From: Candidatus Woesearchaeota archaeon | Lineage (GTDB): Archaea > Nanobdellota > Nanobdellia > Woesearchaeales > 21-14-0-10-32-9 | Assembly: GCA_020854775.1 (NCBI GenBank) | Contig: JAHKLZ010000025.1 | Coordinates: 21,420 to 85,419, forward strand | DNA length: 64,000 nt | Direction: 5' to 3' | Part shown: one piece after another, positions 8,227 to 16,101 of the stretch | Position numbering within the stretch: the stretch's first letter is position 1 | How the letters are laid out: each line of letters starts with the position of its first letter | Notes under the pieces: model-generated | What the model saw: only the letters and a program-made list of their open reading frames with translations | Told to the model about the DNA's origin: nothing | Database searches by the model: none | Translations under genes and position numbers: made by a program

Positions 8227-9052
8227 TTAAGTCGTCCAAAATATTACTTATTTCTAATTCACATTCTTTAATCTTTTTATTAAAATAAATACTTATATCA
8301 TAATCAAAATATTTATTATTTTTCAGATCTTCTTTGAAGTTTACAACCGCGATGTATTTCCAAACTAAATTGAACAATTCTCTTGTTTTATGATTCCACC
8401 CGAGAAACATAACTGATCGCGCATAATCAGTAACTAATTCTTTAGTTTCTTCAGGAACTAACATTATTAAATCCATCATATGAATATTAACATTATCTTC
8501 AAAAGAAAAATCTTTTAGGGATTTTTTTAATAAATATAATTTGTTATCTGTTTTTTTATAAATTTGATTTTCTAATTCAAAATTATCTATAACAGAATAT
8601 TTTTGAGTGGTTTCTTTTAGAAAAAGTGTTTGTTCTTTATTTAACAAATTATATTCTGTTTCATTTCCTCTGAATTGAGTTAAACAAACAGGACCATAAA
8701 GATACCAACCCATAGGTATTTTTAAATTAAATTTTTGATTTAATTCAAACAATATTTTGTGTGCTTGAGTTTTTGTTACGCTAGGTGCGAATTTTTTTAT
8801 TTTTGCAAAGATGTCTTGAATTAATTGTTTTGTTTTTTCAGGAACAGGTATTTTAAAGAAGTTATCTCTATCATATAAGTAATAAAGTCTTTTATTACCT
8901 TTATCATCAGAAAATACAATGTCTATTTTTTCAAGTATTTCTAAGTATTTTTCTGCTGTTTTCCAATTAAAATCCCCATCAGCTATTTGACTAATTGGTT
9001 TTGGTCCAGATTCTAATTTAGATGTCATAGTTTGAAATGCATTATTTAACAT
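8156..9052 (-). CDS. winged-helix protein of unknown family
   Basis: 298 residues from ATG 9052, chosen because GAGGTGA sits 6-8 nt before it; the in-frame GTG at 9061 is inside that site. Residues 1-60 look like a winged helix (LESGPKPISQIADGDFNWKT then AEKYLEILEKIDIVFSDDKG). A middle segment carries KIPMGWYLYGPVCLTQFRG, and the C-terminus is a long charged helix. It may regulate itself and the convergent PIN gene. An inverted repeat GCAAAT/ATTTGC (9104-9109 and 9127-9132) upstream could be an operator. No enzyme motif is seen. Confidence 0.55.
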   Translation of the reverse strand: MLNNAFQTMTSKLESGPKPISQIADGDFNWKTAEKYLEILEKIDIVFSDDKGNKRLYYLYDRDNFFKIPVPEKTKQLIQDIFAKIKKFAPSVTKTQAHKILFELNQKFNLKIPMGWYLYGPVCLTQFRGNETEYNLLNKEQTLFLKETTQKYSVIDNFELENQIYKKTDNKLYLLKKSLKDFSFEDNVNIHMMDLIMLVPEETKELVTDYARSVMFLGWNHKTRELFNLVWKYIAVVNFKEDLKNNKYFDYDISIYFNKKIKECELEISNILDDLIISRGEQKHSQDILYQRWVKHKK

Positions 9053-9295
9053 GAAAGTCACCTCACTTCATCGTTAAAAATTTAAAAAAAGTTTCTAAAT
9101 GATGCAAATCGTCTTAAAACAATACAATTTGCGATAATAGTAGAATATAGTACACTATTTCATTATATAAATATTTATGTGATGCAATATATATTTAGTA
9201 TTTTAATATTAAATAAATAGAAAATAATATTTCATTTGTCTTTGAAGTACTAAATGAACAAAAAATTTATAAATTAAATTACACTACTAAGGAAT

Positions 9296-9436
9296 ATGAA
9301 TATTAAAATAAATAAAAAAGGTGCTGCTTTAGCATGGTTTGTTATGGCAATTGTTTTTTTACTGATCGTTGTAGCTTTTATACCTGAAGTGAAAGAAACA
9401 TTGTTTGAAGCCTTGACTATTGTTTCAGCTAAATAA
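9296..9436 (+). CDS. 46-aa class III signal-peptide (pilin-like) protein
   Basis: A tiny gene: a positively charged start ending in NKKGA, then the 20-residue hydrophobic helix LAWFVMAIVFLLIVVAFIP, then a short acidic tail. KKG|A followed by a hydrophobic stretch is the archaeal prepilin peptidase pattern. AAGGA precedes the ATG by about 3 nt, and TTTATAAATT lies about 30 nt upstream. At 46 residues it is far smaller than normal pilins, so it may be a minor or capping subunit or simply a small membrane protein. Confidence 0.5.
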   Translation: MNIKINKKGAALAWFVMAIVFLLIVVAFIPEVKETLFEALTIVSAK

Positions 9437-9477
9437 AAAACAAAGAATAAATTGTGAGTCTTCACAATTAGGTTTAA

Positions 9478-9638
9478 CTATAAAAAAATATTTTCTTCTT
9501 TAGAAACATATAATAATAAATCATCTATTTGTCTGTTGTTTAAAGTTATCCCTGTTTTTTCTTTTATCATTTTTTTAAGTATAAACATTTTGTGTAGAAT
9601 TCAAAATAATCTTTGTCAAATTCAGGTGTATATACGAA
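9478..9638 (-). pseudogene. frame-broken coding-like remnant after the UDG-like gene
   Basis: Directly after the TAA of the UDG-like gene the same frame continues for 23 codons (includes YTPEFDKDYFEFYTK) to a TGA at an A7 run. After a one-base shift it reads on from an ATG (MIKEKTGITLNNRQIDDLLL) to a TAG at 9478. The composition is protein-like. It may be the lost C-terminus of the upstream gene or another decayed gene. Confidence 0.2.
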
Positions 9639-10337
9639 TTATTCTTTGAATTTTTTGTAATCAACATCTTTTTTTAGTATTTCTTGATAAAAATTTGTTT
9701 TTTTAATTTTATAAATATTTTCTGGATTAATTGTTGAGGATTGTGGATTTTTCAAAAAATAATAATCATACTTTTTTAATTCTGGTACTGCTTCTCGCCA
9801 TCGTTTTTCTGCTCTTAGTATTATTATGGTCGCTTTTCGCTTTATTGCTTGTTCAACTAAGTAAAATCCGTATTCTTGTGAATATATTTTTTTCATAGCT
9901 TTGTAATTCTTTGAATGATAAGGAAAATATTCCACACACAATACTTTTGATGATAATTTTTTTGGTTCGACATCTTTTCTTAATTGATTAAGCTTTCTTT
10001 TCCACCACTTATAACCTGGCGTTTTTTCAAATTCAGGGTTTAAAAAATAAAAAGGATACTCTGCTTGTTCGTGAATTAGATTTTTTCTAATTGCATCAAC
10101 ATAATTTATTTGTTTATGCAATTCTTTATCTTTTTTATCCACACCCGGATTTAAATTTAACAAAACTATATCTGCGTCCTTATTACCTATAAACGGTTCT
10201 GGAAGTAAATCTAAAACTATTTTATACTTATCCTCTGCTTTAGCATTAAATTCATCTATGAATTTTTTATCCTCTTCTAAAACATAAGGTGATTTATCCG
10301 GTAAATTTTTCCATAGGTTTTTCATCTTTTTACTCAT
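9639..10337 (-). CDS. uracil-DNA-glycosylase-like fold protein
   Basis: 232 residues. The N-terminal part LLPEPFIGNKDADIVLLNLN followed by PG matches the opening of the UDG superfamily (substrate loop LPEPFxG, then beta-strand and GxNPG, here LNPG). A later SKVLCVEYFPYHSK recalls the second active-site region, and RWREAVPEL sits near the usual C-terminal loop position. The catalytic His of motif 2 is not obvious, so activity is uncertain. It is the third gene of a minus-strand operon behind the DUF2779 nuclease and a 150-aa unknown, only 7 bp after the latter. Coding-like sequence continues past its stop (9478..9638). Confidence 0.45.
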   Translation of the reverse strand: MSKKMKNLWKNLPDKSPYVLEEDKKFIDEFNAKAEDKYKIVLDLLPEPFIGNKDADIVLLNLNPGVDKKDKELHKQINYVDAIRKNLIHEQAEYPFYFLNPEFEKTPGYKWWKRKLNQLRKDVEPKKLSSKVLCVEYFPYHSKNYKAMKKIYSQEYGFYLVEQAIKRKATIIILRAEKRWREAVPELKKYDYYFLKNPQSSTINPENIYKIKKTNFYQEILKKDVDYKKFKE

Positions 10338-10344
10338 TATATTA

Positions 10345-10797
10345 TCATATCTTTATATTTATTTCTGTGGTTGATGTTAATTTGTTGTCTTGCGTTAGTA
10401 CTATGCTTGGAAGGTATTCTTTGACTGCTATTTTGTTTCGAGGTATGCATAAGTCTTCATCTATAAAACAATAAAATATTTTTGATTTCTCGTATTTGTT
10501 CTTTTTTCTTGTAAAAACGATGTTGTCTTCTGAATCAATAACCGGGATCGCTATTTCTTTCAATTTAGGCATTATTCTTTTTAATTCTTCTTGAACTAAT
10601 AAATTTACTAATTCCGCTACATAAATTCTTTCTAAATCGCTATCAGGGTGTTTTAGCACGTACTCAAACGAGACTAGTTTAGGCCCTTCAACTACTAATC
10701 TATGTGTATCGTTGGTTTCTCCGAGTGATTGTTTTGCTAGAAATGAAAACAAGCCTTTCGCTTCATATTCTTCTTTTAATTTTTCGTTAAAACTCAT
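10345..10797 (-). CDS. hypothetical protein in DUF2779 operon
   Basis: 150 residues with no family recognised. Hydrophilic, with alternating predicted strands in the second half (IAIPVIDSEDNIVFTRKK, KIFYCFIDEDLCIPRNK). AAGGGGGAA precedes the ATG. It sits 25 bp after the DUF2779 nuclease gene and 7 bp before the UDG-like gene, so its product probably works with one of them. Confidence 0.55.
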   Translation of the reverse strand: MSFNEKLKEEYEAKGLFSFLAKQSLGETNDTHRLVVEGPKLVSFEYVLKHPDSDLERIYVAELVNLLVQEELKRIMPKLKEIAIPVIDSEDNIVFTRKKNKYEKSKIFYCFIDEDLCIPRNKIAVKEYLPSIVLTQDNKLTSTTEINIKI

Positions 10798-10822
10798 TTT
10801 AATTCCCCCTTAACAATTTTTT

Positions 10823-12262
10823 TTATTTAATAACGCTTCTCAGGCCTTTTAGTATTATCAGCATTGCTTCGGTGTCTAGTTCGCAGTAATCCAGTAAGTC
10901 TTTTCGTAGTTCTGACGTTAATTTTCCCCTGTTTTTTTTATATAAAATCATTGCTTCTGAGCCGTTGCTAACAACTAAGCCTTTATGCGTTTTATCGCTA
11001 AATACTGGTAATATGTTTTTGATTGAGTTGCTTCCTCTTTGTTTCTTGTTGTGATACCAGAAATTTGAAAATGGGTCTTTTAAATCTTGTATTCTTAAAA
11101 CTATTTTGTGTATTTCTTCTTGGTACTTTGGAAAGTCTCTGGCGATTTCATTTAACCTTGGAATTTCGTATGCTTTATGAAAAACTAGTATTGTTCCTTC
11201 TTTTGGCAAATCTTTGATTAAAGTTTGAATAAATGTTTCTCTTGGGTCTCCTTCTTTTTCGTATAAGAATTCTTTATGTTCAACTTCTCCTGATTCGTGT
11301 TCGATGTGCATAGAGTACTGAAAAGGCAGATGTTGATATGGTTTTGTTTTCTCATATTCAGGTATTGCTAAAGAGAAACTTTCAAAATCCAAGTGAATAA
11401 TTGGCTTGGTTAATCCTGAAATGAAATCTTTTATTTGTTTTACATCAACGTAAACGTTTTCTTGTGCTTTTATTTGTATTTGTTGGTTATTATTAGTTTT
11501 GTAATTGGTTTGTATATCTCTCAAAGAATGTATTCCTTGCAAGTACATTTCTACTGCGGTTTTTCTTTTAACTCTGTATAATTCAAAAACGTTTCCTTCA
11601 GGTAAACTTTCTAGGAATTCATCAATAAAAATATTCCCGTAATCTGATTTTGGATAATCTTCAACATTAAAATCAGGACATTCAGGCAAATCAATAACGC
11701 GCAAAAACTCAGCTATTTTTAACTCAACATAATCAACAGAAAACACTTCAGGAGTCACATCTGTTTGTTTAAACAAAGACTTCAAATCAAGACTCTTCCC
11801 CCTAAAATATTCGTTATTTAAATGTAAAACATAAACATTCTTGATTATTAAGCCATTTTTTTCAGCTAGATATTTTTGAAAAGCCAAATCGTCTATATGG
11901 GCAGACTTCACACCAGTAGTGCTTTTAACCTCGATTAAATCAAAACCATCCTTGTTAGGAACTAAAATATCAAAACGAGCATGACAACGCCCATGCAAAA
12001 ACACGCATTCAAACAAAACTTTTCCTTCATTTAACAATTCCTTAGTTTTATTAACATTATCCAAAAAATCATAATCAGACAAATCAACCCCTGAAGAAAA
12101 CAATTTTTTAGCCAATTCCCCCACGTTATGACCTTCATCAAATTTATCTTGCAAAACCATATCTGGTTCAGAAATACGCTCAGAATTATTTACCAAAGTC
12201 CAAAGTAAAGCATGACTCTCAAGACCAGCCATATACTTAGATTTAGATAACATTTTCCCCAT
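10823..12262 (-). CDS. DUF2779 protein: Cas4-like nuclease plus RNase H-fold exonuclease domain
   Basis: About 479 residues. The N-terminal half is of PD-(D/E)XK/Cas4-like type: a His/Arg-containing strand (GRCHARFDILVPN) followed by GFDLIEVKSTTGVK, with the D...E-x-K signature at about residues 119-140. The C-terminal half has a DEDD-like exonuclease fold: PIIHLDFESFSLAIP (DxE), VFHKAYEIPRLNE, and a final DYCELDTEAM. The family occurs next to nucleic-acid processing genes; its exact role is unknown. The first gene of a three-gene operon. The ATG at 12262 is chosen because a TATA box (TTTATAAATT) lies 26-30 nt upstream. Confidence 0.75.
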   Translation of the reverse strand: MGKMLSKSKYMAGLESHALLWTLVNNSERISEPDMVLQDKFDEGHNVGELAKKLFSSGVDLSDYDFLDNVNKTKELLNEGKVLFECVFLHGRCHARFDILVPNKDGFDLIEVKSTTGVKSAHIDDLAFQKYLAEKNGLIIKNVYVLHLNNEYFRGKSLDLKSLFKQTDVTPEVFSVDYVELKIAEFLRVIDLPECPDFNVEDYPKSDYGNIFIDEFLESLPEGNVFELYRVKRKTAVEMYLQGIHSLRDIQTNYKTNNNQQIQIKAQENVYVDVKQIKDFISGLTKPIIHLDFESFSLAIPEYEKTKPYQHLPFQYSMHIEHESGEVEHKEFLYEKEGDPRETFIQTLIKDLPKEGTILVFHKAYEIPRLNEIARDFPKYQEEIHKIVLRIQDLKDPFSNFWYHNKKQRGSNSIKNILPVFSDKTHKGLVVSNGSEAMILYKKNRGKLTSELRKDLLDYCELDTEAMLIILKGLRSVIK

Positions 12263-12362
12263 AAACAATATTAAAAAAACTTAATTTATAAAGATATTCA
12301 TAATAGAAAACGAGCATCAAAATACGAACATATTTATAAATAAAAAATCATAAAATAAGACT

Positions 12363-12683
12363 ATGAAATTACTATTTATATGTAACCAAAGTATGTATCG
12401 AAGTAGAACCGCCGAGGATTTATTTAAAGACAAACACGAAACACAATCCGCAGGTATTTATTCTTATAGAAACCAATTAACCAAAGAAAAACTAGACTGG
12501 GCTGACTTAGTAATAGTTATGGAAGACCATCAAAGAAAATTCATAGGTGAGAATTTTCCAAAACAATACTTAAACAAAAAAATTATTTGCTTAGATATAA
12601 AAGACATATATAATTACGACGAGCCCAAATTAATTAAGCTATTGAAAGAAAAAATATTTAAAGAACAAATAAAAAAATCATAA
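12363..12683 (+). CDS. predicted low-molecular-weight protein tyrosine phosphatase
   Basis: 106 residues. The P-loop CNQSMYRSRTAEDLF has the C-x5-R geometry (CNQSMYR) followed by SRTAE, as in the short predicted-PTP family (COG4551-like). A C-terminal Asp in the segment LDIKDIYNYDEPKLI is the likely general acid. A small cytoplasmic enzyme, probably removing phosphate from Tyr. A TATA box (TTTATAAAT) lies 26-30 nt before the ATG, so it is probably leaderless. It is divergent from the DUF2779 operon. Confidence 0.75.
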   Translation: MKLLFICNQSMYRSRTAEDLFKDKHETQSAGIYSYRNQLTKEKLDWADLVIVMEDHQRKFIGENFPKQYLNKKIICLDIKDIYNYDEPKLIKLLKEKIFKEQIKKS

Positions 12684-12717
12684 AAGTAAAACAATAACAA
12701 ATATTAACTTATTAAAT

Positions 12718-12834
12718 GTGTTTAAAATAGATTCTGAATCATTAGGAAAAGGAATATTGATGTTTATAATTTTATTTTTTTTAATTTGGTTAAGAATAAG
12801 AAATAAAAATTCTAAAGTTCAACAAAATGTTTGA
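12718..12834 (+). CDS. possible 38-aa membrane peptide
   Basis: A GTG-started frame encoding 38 residues with one central hydrophobic segment (ILMFIILFFLIWLRI) followed by a basic tail (RNKNSK). It lies in the otherwise empty gap between the phosphatase and HNH genes. No ribosome-binding site was seen. It is supported only by composition. Confidence 0.2.
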   Translation: MFKIDSESLGKGILMFIILFFLIWLRIRNKNSKVQQNV

Positions 12835-12953
12835 AGAGATTATCTTGAAAGTGTATTAAAAATATATAAATTGAGTCTTATAACTTCACTGGTCAACTAT
12901 GCCCAAATAATATTTAAATGTGTTCTTGCAAACTATGATGTAGGTGATATTTT

Positions 12954-13178
12954 ATGGCTGGGACGTATGTTGATAAGAATAGTTATCGTAGGTTTTCTGA
13001 TAGTGGTAAACTTGTGTCTAGGTGGGTGGCTGAGGATAAGATTGGTCGTCCTTTGAAGAAGAGCGAGGTTGTTCATCATGGCTACTACGGTAAGGATTGT
13101 AATGATCCTGATAACTTATGGGTTTTCAAGAATCAATCTGAGCACATGAAAAAGGCTCACAACAAGAAAAAGAACTAA
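12954..13178 (+). CDS. HNH-type nuclease-like small protein
   Basis: 74 residues. The sequence YRRFSDSGKLVSRWVAEDKI, then RPLKKSEVVHHGYYGKDCND, then NLWVFKNQSEHMKKAH follows the phage/mobile HNH pattern: RW..(E/D)..GRPL..gevVHH...DN.p.NL.vf....H. The HH pair, the central Asn of DPDNL and the C-terminal His are present. At 74 residues it is a bare HNH core. GTAGGTGAT lies 5-7 nt upstream. Homing-type or host nuclease functions are both possible. Confidence 0.65.
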   Translation: MAGTYVDKNSYRRFSDSGKLVSRWVAEDKIGRPLKKSEVVHHGYYGKDCNDPDNLWVFKNQSEHMKKAHNKKKN

Positions 13179-13196
13179 AAAAAATAATTAATAGAA

Positions 13197-13964
13197 TCAG
13201 ATTAATTTCTTGTAAATCAAATAAAGAATCGTTGATGTGAACAAGAACACACACAAAATAACCGTGAAGATTATCGAAGGGTACTGACTCGCGAATCCCG
13301 ACGTGGAAACGTGTTTTAACAATATGCCTAAGTAAGCCCAAACAAGTACTGAAGCGTACGCGACGTCTTTATTCTTCAGCGTCGCTAAAATACCTATGGT
13401 TGCACCTATTAATAAAACAATGATTGTCCAAATAATCTCGCTTATTCCGAAGCCGTTCCAATTAACACTAACCAAAAAAACGGTTACGTTCGCAATAGTC
13501 GCTACGGTTATCCAACCAAAATACACGCTGAAAGGCAACTTCATCAAAAAATAATCTTCGCGTTTCAACTTGTAACCATGAAGACATTCAGCTATCTTAA
13601 TAAGACTAAAAAGTATTAAACCCATAAAAAACAAGGAAAGCCACATAGCGTCGTAGTGCCAACAAAAAAGCCAAGAAATATTTGCAAGAGAACTAATAAT
13701 GAAATAAAACCTTATTTTTTCCAGAACTTTTTCGTGTTTCTTAACGTTACCAAAAACATTGAACTGATACAGAACAAATAAGCTTAGCAATAAGTAAATC
13801 AAACCCCAAATAGAAAACGTTAAACCAGCCGGAGCAAACAAGTTAGGATAAGAATCAGACACAGCACCCGTAGCAACGTTATTTATAGGCAGAGCATTAG
13901 CTAAAAAATTAACCAAAACCATGCCGAGATAAGACAATAAAACAAATATTTTTGTTAAACGCAT
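13197..13964 (-). CDS. TspO/MBR-related membrane protein
   Basis: 255 residues with about seven hydrophobic segments. The N-terminus (FLANALPINNVATGAVSDSY, then FAPAGLTFSIWGLIYLLL) matches the TspO/MBR-like family in which N-x-L...fxPaGxtFsiWgxIY is conserved. Further helices end in AYLGILLKH and TILYLIYKKL. TspO proteins bind porphyrins or sterols, and related longer proteins are of unknown function. It sits near the carotenoid operon but is separated from it by three genes, so a link is not shown. Confidence 0.6.
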   Translation of the reverse strand: MRLTKIFVLLSYLGMVLVNFLANALPINNVATGAVSDSYPNLFAPAGLTFSIWGLIYLLLSLFVLYQFNVFGNVKKHEKVLEKIRFYFIISSLANISWLFCWHYDAMWLSLFFMGLILFSLIKIAECLHGYKLKREDYFLMKLPFSVYFGWITVATIANVTVFLVSVNWNGFGISEIIWTIIVLLIGATIGILATLKNKDVAYASVLVWAYLGILLKHVSTSGFASQYPSIIFTVILCVFLFTSTILYLIYKKLI

Positions 13965-14154
13965 AATGAATCAACGTAAAACTAAGTATTTAATTGTTTC
14001 TAAAAAAAAGTATTATGAAAATAAATTCCTAATACTCCACAAGACAACTGTGCACACAGTGTATTTAAACAACAATTTTTTTCAAATATTGATGGTTGAA
14101 GTTTTAGAACAAGAAACAAAAAATATAAATACTGAATCGTATTTATTCGTACTT

Positions 14155-14403
14155 ATGGGTATGCAAATAAGTTTGAAATTGTCTGATAAAATGTTTAATA
14201 CAGCAAAGAATTTTTCTGAAGAAAAAGGTTATGATACACTGCAAGATTTTATCAGAGAAACAATAAGAGAAAAATTGTTTGAACAAAACAACGAAAAACT
14301 TAGAGGAATACAAACTTACAAAGCTAGTGAAAAAACTTTAGCCAAACGCTGGTCAACAGCCAAGGAGGCTAAAGCATGGAGTCATTTACAAAAAAAGAAA
14401 TAG
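14155..14403 (+). CDS. ribbon-helix-helix antitoxin of a MazF-type pair
   Basis: About 82 residues. QISLKLSDKMFNTAKNFSEE followed by DTLQDFIRETIREKLFEQ is a short strand followed by two helices, as in RHH antitoxins. The frame stays open upstream to 13966, but I start at ATG 14155 because an AAATATAAATA box lies 25-30 nt before it. The C-terminal tail (KRWSTAKEAKAWSHLQ) would be the toxin-binding part. Its 3' end contains the Shine-Dalgarno of the toxin gene and overlaps it by 28 bp, which couples the two. Confidence 0.7.
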   Translation: MGMQISLKLSDKMFNTAKNFSEEKGYDTLQDFIRETIREKLFEQNNEKLRGIQTYKASEKTLAKRWSTAKEAKAWSHLQKKK

Positions 14404-14708
14404 TTCTTTTTCCTTTCCCATACACTGATTTATCTAATAGAAAACTCAGACCTTGTTTAGTATTATCTGAAGATTTAGGAGATGATGTTATTCTTTGCCA
14501 AATTACTTCTAAAAGAACAAAAAAAGACAAGTATTGCGTGGAAATAAAAAAGAACAATACTTTGAATGGTTCTTTGCAATTGAACAGTTATGTTAGGTGC
14601 GACATGCTTTTTACAGCAGAAAAAAATCAAGTAATAAGAAAGATTTGTAAAATTAAAGATGAAGATTATGAAAAAGTCGTATACAAAATACGCGAAATAA
14701 TAAAATGA
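14376..14708 (+). CDS. MazF/PemK-family toxin
   Basis: 110 residues. It shows the family landmarks KEIVLFPFPYTDLSNRKLRP followed by CLVLS, a DDVILCQITSK strand, the middle QLNSYVRCDMLFTAE region and a C-terminal IRKICKI...VVYKIREII. These proteins are sequence-specific endoribonucleases. AAGGAGG lies 8 nt before the ATG inside the antitoxin gene, one of the strongest ribosome-binding sites in the window. It is a complete pair with 14155..14403. Confidence 0.85.
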   Translation: MESFTKKEIVLFPFPYTDLSNRKLRPCLVLSEDLGDDVILCQITSKRTKKDKYCVEIKKNNTLNGSLQLNSYVRCDMLFTAEKNQVIRKICKIKDEDYEKVVYKIREIIK

Positions 14709-14802
14709 TGTGTTTAACAAATCATTACGCGGAATAGAATAATATTTAAATGATGAATTCTAAGAAAAGAATTATTAAGACTTTTTGTTATTGCAAGGTG
14801 AG

Positions 14803-15285
14803 ATGTTGCTCAGAACTTTTGATAAAAACAGAATTATTAACAGCTTAACAGGATTTAAAGCAAGAAATTTCTATGCAAGAACTTTGAAAATGAAAGAACT
14901 CATGCACGCCATGACTAACAACGTTTTAAGTTTAGACGTTGTTGATGAAATGGGCAGAAGCATACACGATCAACCCGTTCATTACGATGATGATTACATT
15001 CACAGCATTTACCGAGTATTATATGATTCTAACAAGCTAGGAATAATAAACATAAGTCTTTCCCGCATAATTAATAATGAGAGCTTAGAATCCGCTGTTT
15101 TAACAATGATTAATAACGTGAGCCCTGAAACTCTTAACATTAACTTATTTGAATATGACAAAGAAGAATACACTTTTTGTATGACTCTAAGCAGAAAATT
15201 CCCATTAATTGGCAGGGTTAAAGGAGAAGTTGTTCCTAATTATAATTTTCCTTACACAGATACAACTAAGCACTTCTATGGATAA
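14803..15285 (+). CDS. hypothetical protein
   Basis: About 160 residues from ATG 14803, preceded by AAGGTGAG; a TTG at 14785 is in frame. No family recognised. Mixed alpha/beta composition with the acidic patch PVHYDDDYIHSIYRVLYDSN and a C-terminal LSRKFPLIGRVKGEVVPNYN. No signal peptide or membrane segment. It ends one base before the stop of the convergent UbiA gene. Confidence 0.55.
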   Translation: MLLRTFDKNRIINSLTGFKARNFYARTLKMKELMHAMTNNVLSLDVVDEMGRSIHDQPVHYDDDYIHSIYRVLYDSNKLGIINISLSRIINNESLESAVLTMINNVSPETLNINLFEYDKEEYTFCMTLSRKFPLIGRVKGEVVPNYNFPYTDTTKHFYG

Positions 15286-16101
15286 TCAAAGAATAAAGAA
15301 TAAAGATGCGTGCACAAATCCTAAGAATCCGATGAACGCTGTTACGTACGGGAAATACCAATAAACCTTGTTTATCCTGTTAATATTCTTTAAAGTGTAC
15401 AAAGCCAGAATAGGATAAACTATTGTTAAAGCACCAAGAGGAGATGCCTTAATACTTATTATGACTGAGAACACCGACCAAAGAATAACGCATAAAAACA
15501 AACTCATTTTTTGTCCGAGAACCAAAGCAGTAGTTTTTAACTTAGCCTTCTTATCAGCTTCCACGTCAGGAACAGCCGAATAAATATGCATAGCCCAAAC
15601 CCAAGCAAAAGAAGCAATTATAACTAATAAAGAAGGAAACTGCTTAGTTAACTCGAAGTAAGCATAAAAACCAGGAAGAACATACAAAATGTTACTTAAA
15701 AAATCCAAGAAAGGAATCGCTTTAAACCTAGGAGGCGCACTGTACATAGTTGATAAAACAAGCCAAACCAACAAGATTAATGAACCAGTAAGAGAACTCC
15801 ACACAAAAATAGGAATAAGCAACAAAACACTAATAATTAACCAAATAATTAATTGCTTTTTTTCTTTAAACAATAACCTATGCTCCTTACTCGTTTTTTT
15901 CTCATTAAAAAAATCAGTGTCCCTATCAAAATAATCATTAATCCCGTACAAATAAATATTAGCAGGCACCAAGAAATAAAGAAAAGTATAAATGAACTGC
16001 CAAGAAACACCCAAAGAATACAAGCCATAAAAATAACCAAGCAAATAAGGACCTGCTAAGTACAACCAAAACCTAGGCCTGCTAATCTTGAATATGTTCA
16101 T
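15286..16101 (-). CDS. UbiA-family prenyltransferase, lycopene elongase-like
   Basis: 271 residues with about eight membrane helices. Both Asp-rich substrate motifs are present: NDYFDRDTDFF (first, about 55-65) and YSAVPDVEADKKAK (second, about 175-188). Its position as the last gene of a crtI-crtB-prenyl synthase operon favours a carotenoid substrate, as for the haloarchaeal lycopene elongase that starts C50 bacterioruberin synthesis. A quinone- or lipid-type UbiA remains possible. Its ATG overlaps the TGA of the preceding gene (TGATG). Confidence 0.8.
   Translation of the reverse strand: MNIFKISRPRFWLYLAGPYLLGYFYGLYSLGVSWQFIYTFLYFLVPANIYLYGINDYFDRDTDFFNEKKTSKEHRLLFKEKKQLIIWLIISVLLLIPIFVWSSLTGSLILLVWLVLSTMYSAPPRFKAIPFLDFLSNILYVLPGFYAYFELTKQFPSLLVIIASFAWVWAMHIYSAVPDVEADKKAKLKTTALVLGQKMSLFLCVILWSVFSVIISIKASPLGALTIVYPILALYTLKNINRINKVYWYFPYVTAFIGFLGFVHASLFFIL

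Noticed and set aside
13966..14154. N-terminal extension of the MazF antitoxin
   Set aside because: The frame is open, but a TATA box lies inside it at the correct distance from ATG 14155, and the extension is low-complexity.
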